A DNA stretch of 15,175 nucleotides from JBFHNV01 sp965365655 (GTDB taxonomy: Bacteria > Pseudomonadota > Gammaproteobacteria > HK1): assembly GCA_965365655.1 (NCBI GenBank), contig CBDUCN010000103.1, forward strand, positions 1-15,175. Reading direction: 5' to 3'. Below, one piece after another: positions 8,190 to 14,108 of this stretch (position 1 is the first letter of the stretch; each line of letters begins with the position of its first letter). The position numbers were made by a program, and so were the translations under genes. The notes under the pieces are model-generated. The model did not search any database, was not told the DNA's origin, and saw only the letters and a list, made by a program, of their open reading frames with translations.

Positions 8190-8807
8190 ATGAACCGCTA
8201 TCTTCTGATCGCCGCGGCGCTGATGCTGTCGGCCTGCGACAAGATCCCGTTTCCGTCCGTGCCGGCCCCGGCTCCGGTAGCGGCCGCGCCGACGATGGCG
8301 GTCCTGGATCTCGGGGCGGTGGCGAAGGCGCTGGGCCGCGACGAGGTGTTCCGCCAGCAGGTGGAGGCGGCGGGACAGCAGCTTCGCCAGCAGCTCGGCG
8401 AGCTCAGCAGCAACCTGCAGACGCGGCTACGCGAGGAGCAGGCGAAGCTCGGGGAGGATCCCTCCGAGGAGCAGCGCCAGCAGCTGCAGCGCATGCTGGC
8501 CGAGGCGCAGCGCCAGGTGCAGCAGGGGCAGCTGCTCGCGCGGCAGAAGGCGACCGAGTATCAGGCCCAGCTCGCGCAGCAGTTCCGCGCCGAGGTGCAG
8601 CCGGTGGCCGCCGAGCTCGCGCGCGAGCGCGGTGCGTCCGGCGTGGTGCTCGCCAACTCCCTGGTGTGGTTCGAGCCGGCGGTGGACATCACCGGCGAGG
8701 TGATCGACGCGCTGCGCGCCCGCGGCGCCGCGTCGGGCGCCCCGGCGCTCGCCCCGCAGGGCGCCGCGCCGCAGTCCGGGCAGGCCGGCGAGCCGCCGAC
8801 CCGTTAG
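8190..8807 (+). CDS. Skp/OmpH-family lipoprotein
   Basis: The 205-residue product starts with a lipoprotein signal whose lipobox LSAC places the lipidated cysteine at C16. A short proline/alanine linker (18-34) follows. Then AVLDLGAVAKAL (37-48) resembles the first strand of Skp, and a glutamine- and glutamate-rich coiled coil runs over about 50-146. The closing segment SGVVLANSLVWFEPAVDIT (150-168) matches the OmpH/Skp end, where a VDIT motif completes the trimerisation body. The tail from 180 is alanine/proline-rich and probably disordered. Ordinary Skp is a soluble periplasmic chaperone for outer-membrane proteins, so a lipidated version is atypical. Aspartate at the +2 position (D17) is the E. 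coli inner-membrane retention signal, suggesting anchoring there. GGACGGA lies eight bases before the ATG. No BamA or LPS genes, the usual skp neighbours, are present. Confidence 0.82.
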   Translation: MNRYLLIAAALMLSACDKIPFPSVPAPAPVAAAPTMAVLDLGAVAKALGRDEVFRQQVEAAGQQLRQQLGELSSNLQTRLREEQAKLGEDPSEEQRQQLQRMLAEAQRQVQQGQLLARQKATEYQAQLAQQFRAEVQPVAAELARERGASGVVLANSLVWFEPAVDITGEVIDALRARGAASGAPALAPQGAAPQSGQAGEPPTR

Positions 8808-8846
8808 CCGCGGCGTCGAGACGCCCGGCCGGTGCGCCGTCGCGTG

Positions 8847-8873
8847 GGCCCGTCGATTGCCGACTCACGGGCC
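8847..8873. other. Inverted repeat between convergent genes
   Basis: GGCCCGT (8847-8853) and ACGGGCC (8867-8873) are perfectly complementary over seven bases with a 13-base loop. An inner GTCG/CGAC pairing is an alternative. The repeat sits in the 88-bp gap between the stops of the Skp-like gene (+) and the IscU-like gene (-). It could fold in both transcripts. No T-run follows on either strand, so a classic intrinsic terminator is not supported. Confidence 0.3.
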
Positions 8874-8895
8874 AGCCGGCGGGCCGGCGGCCGGG

Positions 8896-9384
8896 TCACG
8901 CGCGAACGGTGTCGGGGATCCCCTTCCTGCGCTGCACGGGCGCGGTCTCGCGGCCCTCGATCTCGTCCAGCGCCTCCGCGACCGCGTCGAAGGCCAGCAT
9001 GATGGAGCCGTGGCGCGAGATCAGGTCGCGCGCGGGCTCGAGCAGCGCCAGCTCCTTCCAGTCGCCCTCCGGGGGCGGGCCGCCGTCTTTCAGCATCCTG
9101 CGCATGGTGTCGCGCAGGGTGCGTAGCTCGTCCGCGGGTCGTCCCACCACGTGCTCGCCGACGATGGAGGCCGCGGCCGCACCGAGGGTGCACGCGCGCA
9201 CCTTCTGCGCGTAGTCGCTCACGCGCCCGTCGCGCATCTCGAGCTCCACCGTCACCTGGCTGCCGCACAGCGGGCTCACCATGGTCACCGCGGCCTGAGG
9301 TGCCTCCAGCCGACCGCTGCGCGGGATGTTCTTCGATCGCGCCAGGACCCGCGCGTAGAGCTGCTGCAGCTCCTGCTCGTTCAC
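8896..9384 (-). CDS. IscU/NifU-N-like Fe-S cluster scaffold, third cysteine absent
   Basis: The 162-residue product resembles the IscU/NifU N-terminal scaffold on which [2Fe-2S] clusters are built. SPLCGS (C40) aligns with the first IscU cysteine motif, although the usual following aspartate is serine (S42). KVRACTLGAAAASIV (C65) aligns with the second. The third motif reads SRHGSIMLAFDAV: the histidine is kept (H125) but the cysteine is glycine (G126). Between the second and third motifs an insert with GGPPPEGDW (101-109) is not in IscU itself. I recall similar reduced-cysteine scaffolds from alphaproteobacteria. The start is the GTG at 9382-9384, which overlaps the sufE stop in a GTGA junction, implying translational coupling. 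A longer reading frame extends upstream to 9702 but only as an arginine-rich shadow of sufE. Function is probably Fe-S assembly or transfer; no biochemistry can be inferred beyond that. Confidence 0.82.
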   Translation of the reverse strand: MNEQELQQLYARVLARSKNIPRSGRLEAPQAAVTMVSPLCGSQVTVELEMRDGRVSDYAQKVRACTLGAAAASIVGEHVVGRPADELRTLRDTMRRMLKDGGPPPEGDWKELALLEPARDLISRHGSIMLAFDAVAEALDEIEGRETAPVQRRKGIPDTVRA

Positions 9385-9839
9385 GTGCCGCTGGCCTGCC
9401 GGGAGCCGTCCAGCGCGCGCTGCGCGCTGCCGCGGATCGCCTGCAGCATCGCGTGCAGGCCGTTCTTGCGCGTCGGGCTGAGGTGCGAGTCGAGGCCGAT
9501 GGCGCGCACGAAATCGGGCTCGGTCTCCAGGATCTCCGCTGGCGGGCGGTCGCTGTACACCCGCAGCAGCAGCGCGATCAGTCCGGACACGATCGCCGAA
9601 TCGCTGATCGCGTCGAAGTGCAGTCGCCCGTCGTCGTGCCGTTCCTCGTGGATCCAGACCTGGGACTGGCAGCCGTGCAGGCGGTATTCCTCGCAGCGCC
9701 ACTCGTCCGGGAATTCCGGGAGCTTGCGGCCGAGATCGATGAGGTACTGGTAGCGGTCGGTCCAGTCGTCGAAGAAGCCGAACTCGTCGATCAGCTCCTG
9801 CTGGGTCCGGGCCGCGTCGGTGGCGGTTTCCGTCGTCAT
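9381..9839 (-). CDS. sufE: Cysteine desulfuration protein SufE
   Basis: SufE accepts persulfide sulfur from the cysteine desulfurase SufS and passes it to the SufBCD scaffold, in the cytoplasm. The 152-residue product carries the acceptor cysteine C57 in HGCQSQVW (56-62), the family hallmark, preceded by LGRKLPEFPDEWR and ending with the conserved SPTRKNGLHAML helix (121-132). E. coli SufE is 138 residues; the extra residues are mainly at the two ends. The ATG at 9837-9839 has no clear ribosome binding site close by; a GGAGGT lies about 30 bases upstream. The gene is the first of a two-gene unit, its TGA overlapping the GTG of the IscU-like scaffold. No sufS, sufB, sufC or sufD is in the window, so the desulfurase partner must be encoded elsewhere. 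Confidence 0.95.
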   Translation of the reverse strand: MTTETATDAARTQQELIDEFGFFDDWTDRYQYLIDLGRKLPEFPDEWRCEEYRLHGCQSQVWIHEERHDDGRLHFDAISDSAIVSGLIALLLRVYSDRPPAEILETEPDFVRAIGLDSHLSPTRKNGLHAMLQAIRGSAQRALDGSRQASGT

Positions 9840-9921
9840 GTCAAACAGTTGCAGCCGTGCGGCGGTGTGACCTCCAGGCTACCGCGCGGGGGCGCGCGCC
9901 GCCATCGCGGGGCGCGACGGG

Positions 9922-10263
9922 TCAATCGCGCACCTTGCGATGGATGTGCGGCAGCGAGTCCGGGTCGTCGGCGCGCATGTAGCGCTTCTCGCCGTCGCTC
10001 GCGGTCACGTTCTCGTAGACGCCCTCGTCACGCCGGACCAGCTTCGTGAAGCCGAGGTTGCGGTACTCCGAGTCGAAGGTCTGCACCCGCGCGGCCGGCG
10101 CACGCGTGAGCACGCGGCGCACCGGCGCGGCCGGGTCGGTGTCGCCCAGCGGGATGCGGGCCACGTAGCAGACCTCGCCCCAGATCCGCAGCTCCCGGTC
10201 CAGTGGATGGGACAGCTCGACGGTCCGGCCGTTGGCGTCGCAATGGTAGTCGTACACGGGCAT
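9922..10263 (-). CDS. FmdB-like small zinc-ribbon-derived protein
   Basis: The 113-residue product begins MPVYDYHCDANGR, which resembles the N-terminus of FmdB-family putative regulatory proteins (MPxYxYxCxxCG). The second cysteine of the ribbon is replaced (N11), and only one other cysteine, C32 in GEVCYVA, remains, so a standard four-cysteine zinc ribbon cannot form. The C-terminal half (60-113) is charged, with YRNLGF, VYENVTASDGEKRYM and a histidine-containing end (LPHIHRKVRD); I do not recognise it. The ATG at 10261-10263 has GAGGAG eight bases upstream and gives the family-like N-terminus; an in-frame start at 10341 would add 26 unrelated residues and overlap the promoter. sufE starts 82 bp downstream on the same strand. 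Function is unknown; the family name rests only on the N-terminal motif. Confidence 0.76.
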   Translation of the reverse strand: MPVYDYHCDANGRTVELSHPLDRELRIWGEVCYVARIPLGDTDPAAPVRRVLTRAPAARVQTFDSEYRNLGFTKLVRRDEGVYENVTASDGEKRYMRADDPDSLPHIHRKVRD

Positions 10264-10313
10264 GCGGCGAACTCCTCGGCGAGACCCGTCCGCGGGGCCC
10301 GCCGGCATGTCCA

Positions 10314-10341
10314 AAGATGCGGGATCGACGCGGTAAGTCAA
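10314..10341 (-). promoter_or_regulatory. Candidate promoter of the FmdB-like gene
   Basis: On the minus strand TTGACT (10341-10336; five of six -35 consensus bases) is followed after 16 bp by CATCTT (10319-10314; three of six -10 bases). It lies about 50 bp upstream of the ATG at 10263 and directly after the upstream terminator. This arrangement makes an independent transcript for the FmdB-like gene, and perhaps sufE and the scaffold, plausible. Confidence 0.4.
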
Positions 10342-10350
10342 TGGTCCCTC

Positions 10351-10377
10351 AAAAAAAACCCCGCCGGGGGAGCGGGG
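10351..10377 (-). terminator. Intrinsic terminator of the secreted-protein gene
   Basis: Read on the minus strand, CCCCGC (10377-10372) pairs with GCGGGG (10364-10359) around a seven-base loop and is followed at once by eight T residues (10358-10351). This is a textbook Rho-independent terminator. It lies 49 bp past the stop of the gene at 10426-11274. Confidence 0.88.
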
Positions 10378-10425
10378 CGTCGGGCCCAGGGGAAAGGCCC
10401 AAGGGGGAGATTGACGCTTCGAAGT

Positions 10426-11274
10426 CTACGAGCCGCGCCGGCGCCGGGGCGTCGCACCGGCGTTACCGATGCGTAACGGCCGGGCCCCGCGCACCCGCGC
10501 GAGGCACAGCGCCAGCACGGCCGCGGCGAGGCCGGACGTCGCCGGCGCCGCGAGCACCACCGGCACGCCGGCGCCGGGCGGCGGCGCCGCCGCCGGCAGG
10601 CCCTCGACGCGCAGCCGCGACAGCGCCCACTCGTCGCGGCTGCCGCTGCCGCCGGCATCGTCGAACAGCCAGCGCAGGATCACCTCGCCGCGCTCCGGGA
10701 TGTCCAGGCCCGGGATGCTCGCGCGCACGGCGAGCGGCTGCCAGCCGAGGGCGTCGGCGGCGGCAGGGGTGACCCGGGTGGCTTCGTCGTCACCCCGTCC
10801 CGCCGTCAGGCCGGGGTCCGCGTGGGCGTCGAACAGGATGCGGGTGCTGCGCTCGCCGTCGTTGAGCACCCACAGGTCGAACAGCACCAGCAGGCCGTCC
10901 AGCGCGACGCCGGCGGTGTTCTGCACCCGCCGCAGCAGGCTGCCCGGGGTGAAGTCGCTGCCGGTGGCCTGCACGCCCACGCCGCGCAGCGCGCCCGGCA
11001 GGTCGAACGCGTACAGGCCGCCGCCGCGCTCTCCGCCCGCGCTGGTGCCGCGGGCGAAGTCGCCGCCGGTGCGCGTGTCACCGAATGCGCTGTCGCCGTC
11101 GCTGAGCCCCAGCACCGCCCAGCGCCGCGAATCCAGCGCGCCGGCGTCCACCGGGGCGAGGCCGGTGCCGGAGAACGTCGCGAAGTCCTCGTCCAGCAGC
11201 AGCAGGTCGGCCGTCGCAGGCCGGAACGCCGCCAGCAGGGCTGCCAGCAGCAGGGTCGTCGCGCATCGGGTCAT
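10426..11274 (-). CDS. Secreted protein with C-terminal membrane-anchor-like tail, function unknown
   Basis: The 282-residue product has a signal peptide at 1-22 (hydrophobic LLLAALLAAF, likely cut after PATA). The body (24-225) is rich in glycine and aspartate and looks like a beta-sandwich, with recurring short motifs such as LGLSDGDSAFGDT (55-67), GGDFARG (70-76), GLYAFDL (86-92) and VQATGSDFTPG (101-111). I recall similar sequences in exported proteins of PEP-CTERM-rich proteobacteria. After a proline-rich hinge (228-236) comes a hydrophobic span (about 237-258) and a basic end with five arginines among the last six residues. That architecture resembles exosortase-type or other C-terminal sorting tails, but a Pro-Glu-Pro motif is absent. 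GAGGAG eight bases before the ATG supports the start. The gene has its own terminator at 10351-10377. Role unknown; surface or extracellular location inferred. Confidence 0.78.
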   Translation of the reverse strand: MTRCATTLLLAALLAAFRPATADLLLLDEDFATFSGTGLAPVDAGALDSRRWAVLGLSDGDSAFGDTRTGGDFARGTSAGGERGGGLYAFDLPGALRGVGVQATGSDFTPGSLLRRVQNTAGVALDGLLVLFDLWVLNDGERSTRILFDAHADPGLTAGRGDDEATRVTPAAADALGWQPLAVRASIPGLDIPERGEVILRWLFDDAGGSGSRDEWALSRLRVEGLPAAAPPPGAGVPVVLAAPATSGLAAAVLALCLARVRGARPLRIGNAGATPRRRRGS

Positions 11275-11636
11275 GGTCCTTGCTCCTCGTGACCGGGCCG
11301 GTCCGTCGGCCCTCGGGAGAGGAGTCTGGAGATGAGTGTGCGTGCGCGCGACGGGCCGCGGCCGCGGGTGGTGTAGTCCGACATGGACGCGGGCGCGACG
11401 CGCCCGCCCCGGCGGCGGGCGAGCGCGGCCTGTCCGTGCAGCGGCCGCGGCGGGCGCGGCGGCGCGGGGTTCAGGGCCACCGCGGTCGGCGTTGCGCCGG
11501 GGGCGTCGTGCTCAGCGCCCCGGCCGGCGCGGCGCCGCGGCGTTCGGGGCCACCGCGCGACGCGGACTGCGGGCAGTCATGCCCGGCGCCGCGAAGTCCG
11601 GGGCTGCCGGGACGGGTGGGGGACGGGGCGCGGTGC
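11275..11636. other. 362-bp gene-free stretch with repeats
   Basis: No credible gene is seen between the secreted-protein gene and the Sel1-repeat lipoprotein gene. Open frames here encode only arginine/proline/alanine-rich strings. The right half holds two pairs of imperfect direct repeats, listed separately. The left part must contain the promoter and leader of the secreted-protein gene, but I could not pick out convincing -35 and -10 elements. A minus-strand ATG at 11382-11384 opens about 37 codons of low-complexity peptide, not called. Confidence 0.5.
11453..11557. repeat. Direct repeat pair, 32 bp, 73 bp apart
   Basis: The 32 bases at 11453-11484 and those at 11526-11557 match at 29 positions; both end in GGCCACCGCG. 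Copies lie in the same orientation in non-coding DNA. No transposase or terminal inverted repeats accompany them. Low-complexity GC-rich composition raises the chance of accidental similarity, but the shared TTC(A/G)GGGCCACCGCG end is not simple sequence. Confidence 0.65.
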
Positions 11637-11649
11637 TCAGCGCCCCGGC
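11500..11649. repeat. Direct repeat pair, 25 bp, 125 bp apart; one copy contains a gene's stop codon
   Basis: Positions 11500-11524 and 11625-11649 match at 23 of 25 bases, with 17 identical in a row (11508-11524 and 11633-11649). The right copy includes the last four codons and the TGA of the Sel1-repeat lipoprotein gene (stop at 11639-11637). The left copy lies in non-coding DNA downstream of that gene, so it looks like a duplicated 3' end. Confidence 0.75.
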
Positions 11650-12269
11650 ACGCTCCAGCCGGCGCCAGCGCCGGCCGCGAGGCCGGCACCGCTCCACGCG
11701 GTGGTCAGCGGCGGGGTGGAGCCGCAGGGCCCGGGGGCCCAGCCGGCGAGCCGCAGGTCCGCCTGCTGCACGCGGGCCTGCTCGAGCCCCGCGAAGCGCA
11801 CGCTGTCGCGGAAGTGCGGCGCCCTGGGATCGCCGTTGCGCGCCGCGAGGCTGTACCACATGTACGCGGTGGCGTTGTCCGGCGCGATCGGGATGAACGG
11901 AAACAGGTCCTCGCGGTGCCGGTCCTCGTTGAACCAGTGCCCGTACTGGAGCTGCGCCGTCGCGTGGCCGCGGCTGGCCGCCTCGCAGATCCAGCGCTCC
12001 GCGACCGGCTCCTGCAGCAACAGGTAGTACGTCCCGATCTGGAACTGCGACTCCACGTCGCCGCTCAGGGCCTGGCGCTCCAGGGACGCCACCTGGGCGT
12101 CGTGCCACATCTGCTCGGGCGTGGGCCGGTTCTTCTGCGCCTGCTCGATGGCGGTGCGCAGCGCCGCGGACGCGACGCTGGAGACGATCATGGACCCCGG
12201 GTCGACGCAGCCGGCCAGCGCGAGGGCGGCCAGCGCGGCAGCGAGGGAGGTGCGGATCCGGGCGTTCAT
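11637..12269 (-). CDS. Outer-membrane-type lipoprotein with Sel1-like repeats
   Basis: The 210-residue product has a lipoprotein signal with lipobox LAGC (lipidated C21); valine follows the cysteine, so outer-membrane sorting is expected. Residues 70-112 (SGDVESQFQIGTYY, then CEAASRGHATAQLQYGHWF) and 131-150 (DNATAYMWYSLAARNGDPRA) match Sel1-type tetratricopeptide-like repeats, which form helical hairpins that bind other proteins. The end from about 180 is glycine/alanine-rich with no recognisable fold. The ATG at 12267-12269 is preferred over the GTG two codons upstream because it gives a compact signal sequence; no good ribosome binding site is seen before either. The 3' end of the gene is part of a direct repeat. 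bepA lies upstream on the same strand, so a shared envelope role is possible but unproven. Confidence 0.83.
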   Translation of the reverse strand: MNARIRTSLAAALAALALAGCVDPGSMIVSSVASAALRTAIEQAQKNRPTPEQMWHDAQVASLERQALSGDVESQFQIGTYYLLLQEPVAERWICEAASRGHATAQLQYGHWFNEDRHREDLFPFIPIAPDNATAYMWYSLAARNGDPRAPHFRDSVRFAGLEQARVQQADLRLAGWAPGPCGSTPPLTTAWSGAGLAAGAGAGWSVPGR

Positions 12270-12335
12270 GATCACCGAGTCTAGTCGTTGCCTGAACTTC
12301 CGCTGTCGGCCGCCGCCGCGGAAACTTTAGGGAAC

Positions 12336-12352
12336 GCGGGATCTTTTCCCGC
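12336..12352 (-). terminator. Possible bepA terminator hairpin
   Basis: GCGGGA (12336-12341) and TCCCGC (12347-12352) form a perfect six-base stem with a five-base loop, 52 bp past the bepA stop. On the minus strand it is followed by a mixed tract ending in AGTTT, not a clean T-run. A weak or factor-assisted terminator is possible. Confidence 0.35.
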
Positions 12353-12403
12353 CTCTACCAGATGCTGTGGTGCGCGCCGCTCCAGGGCACGAGATAGGGG
12401 CGC

Positions 12404-13858
12404 TCAGCGCCGAGCGCGTTCCGCCTGCTCGCGCATGAGCTCGTCCAGGCGCGCCTCGATACGCGACGCCTGGTAGAAGTCGTTGCCGCGGTGGCGCGAC
12501 GCCAGGGTGAGCTGGTGGATCGCGAGGTCGAGCTGTCCGCGACGATAGTAGTGCTCGGCGAGGGCGGCCTGGCTCTCCGCGGTGCGCCCGAGGGCCTCGA
12601 GCGCCTGGGCCTGCTGGCGCAGCATCTCGGCGTCGGGCGATCCCAGCCGGCGGTACTCCTCGAGGACCTGCAGGGCCTTGGCGTGCTGCCGCGCCGTGAG
12701 CAGCGCCTCGACGTAGGTGCGGCTCACGAGACGGCTGTCCGGTCGCAGGCGCCAGGCGTCGTCGAGCATCGCGAGCGCTTCGCGGTCGCGGCCCGAGCGC
12801 AGCTCCACGTCGGCGAGCGCCATGCGCACGGGCACGTCTTCCGGCTCTTCCGCGAGCAGCACCTTCAGCTCCTCGCGCGCGGCGTCCAGCTTGCCGGTGA
12901 GCGTGTGCACCAGCGCGAGGCCATAGCGCAGCCCGGGCGACGGCGCCGGGGCGCGGCGCTCGATCTCGGTGCGGAACACCTCCTCGAGGTCCGCCGGCTT
13001 CTTGCCGAACACGACCCGCAGCCTGGCCTGCACCATCCGGAAGCGGCGGCTGTCCTCGTGCTGGCGGTAGCCGAGCTGCGCGGCCCGCGCGCGCGCCTCC
13101 GCGATTCGCCCGGTGGTGACCGGGTGGGTGGACAGGAACTCGGGGGGGCGCTGGTAGTAGCGGCTCGCGCTCTGCAGCTTCTCGAAGAAGGTCGCCATCG
13201 CGGCGGGATCGAACCCGGCTTCCTCGAGGAGCTGCATGCCGACGCGGTCGGCCTCGTTCTCGTTGCGCCGCGAGAAGTCGAGCGCGTTCTGCGCCTGCCC
13301 GCCGAGCACCGCGGCGGCGGCCGCCTGGCCCGCCTGCCCGTTCTGGGTGCCGATCGCGATGGCCGCCAGGATGCCGGCCAGGGTCGCGATCGCGGATCGC
13401 TCCTGGAGCTCGACGCCACGCGCGATGTGGCGCTGCGTGACGTGCGCGATTTCGTGGGCCAGCACCGAGGCCAGCTCGCTCTCGGAGTCCGCGGCGACGA
13501 TCAGTCCGCTGTTGATGCCGACCCAGCCGCCGGGTGCCGCGAACGCGTTGATGGCGTCGTCGTGCACGACGAAGAAGTGGAAGGCCTGCCCGTGGCGCTC
13601 CCCCCTGGAGGCGAGGCGGTAGCCCAGGGACTCGACGTACTCCGTCACCACCGGGTCCTCGATGATGGTCATCGAGGCGCGGATCTCGCGCATGAACATC
13701 TGGCCCACCGCCTCCTCCGCGGCGGAGGAGAAGACCGCCTCCGACGAGTCGCCGAAGTCGGGCAGCCGCACCTGCCCGAGCGCGGGCGCCGCGCCGGTGG
13801 CGAGGTGGCATGCCGCGACGAGGGCGGCGAGCGCGGGCGCTCGGTGACGGACGTGCAC
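12404..13858 (-). CDS. bepA: Periplasmic metalloprotease/chaperone BepA (M48 plus TPR)
   Basis: BepA (formerly YfgC) is a zinc metalloprotease and chaperone that supports LptD and BAM-dependent outer-membrane assembly and degrades stalled substrates. The 484-residue product is almost the length of E. coli BepA (487). It has an N-terminal export signal, the zinc site HEIAH (H135, E136, H139), a third ligand E200 in NENEAD, and H245 in LSTHP, equivalent to the regulatory His246 of E. coli. A glycine/alanine-rich hydrophobic segment (157-187) follows the protease helix, and TPR-like repeats occupy about 310-480. The GTG at 13856-13858 is chosen because it directly precedes a standard signal sequence; the candidate ribosome site GGGAG is 12 bases away. 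Upstream in-frame GTG (13948) and ATG (13912) starts would add basic leader residues. The signal region also contains VAAC (14-17), a loose lipobox, so lipidation cannot be excluded. Confidence 0.94.
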   Translation of the reverse strand: MHVRHRAPALAALVAACHLATGAAPALGQVRLPDFGDSSEAVFSSAAEEAVGQMFMREIRASMTIIEDPVVTEYVESLGYRLASRGERHGQAFHFFVVHDDAINAFAAPGGWVGINSGLIVAADSESELASVLAHEIAHVTQRHIARGVELQERSAIATLAGILAAIAIGTQNGQAGQAAAAAVLGGQAQNALDFSRRNENEADRVGMQLLEEAGFDPAAMATFFEKLQSASRYYQRPPEFLSTHPVTTGRIAEARARAAQLGYRQHEDSRRFRMVQARLRVVFGKKPADLEEVFRTEIERRAPAPSPGLRYGLALVHTLTGKLDAAREELKVLLAEEPEDVPVRMALADVELRSGRDREALAMLDDAWRLRPDSRLVSRTYVEALLTARQHAKALQVLEEYRRLGSPDAEMLRQQAQALEALGRTAESQAALAEHYYRRGQLDLAIHQLTLASRHRGNDFYQASRIEARLDELMREQAERARR

Positions 13859-14108
13859 GATGGACGGGGTCTCCCGGGGCTTCGCGGCGCGTTGCAGGCT
13901 CCGGAGGCGCATCGTTAGGATCGCGCCGTACCGGCGGCTGCAGCGCACGACCCGGCGAAGCTTAACGCAGGGTCGCGCGCCCCGACGCGCCGTCCCCCGC
14001 GGCTCACCAAAGGGTCATGTGCGGCGCCGCCGTACAACGGCGCGGCGCGCCGCGGGCGCAGCCTCGCGTGCGTCCGGCCCCGGATCCACAGCCCACGAGG
14101 AGCGACCC
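13859..14108. promoter_or_regulatory. Divergent bepA / pfp intergenic region
   Basis: This 250-bp gap separates the two divergent starts and should hold both promoters. I could not identify convincing -35/-10 pairs. A short hairpin, CGCCG (14028-14032) with CGGCG (14038-14042) around TACAA, lies about 70 bp before pfp. The only clear signal is the pfp ribosome binding site GAGGAG at 14097-14102. Confidence 0.4.

Noticed and set aside
9385..9702. N-terminal extension of the IscU-like scaffold upstream of its GTG
   Set aside because: The extension is an arginine-rich out-of-frame reading of sufE; the GTGA junction gives a family-like N-terminus.
11453..11649. Insertion sequence or CRISPR-like array
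   Set aside because: Only two unequal repeat pairs, no transposase, no terminal inverted repeats, and spacer lengths differ.
12491..13918. Plus-strand open frame of 475 codons antisense to bepA
   Set aside because: Composition of a shadow frame; bepA on the other strand has all zinc ligands and family length.
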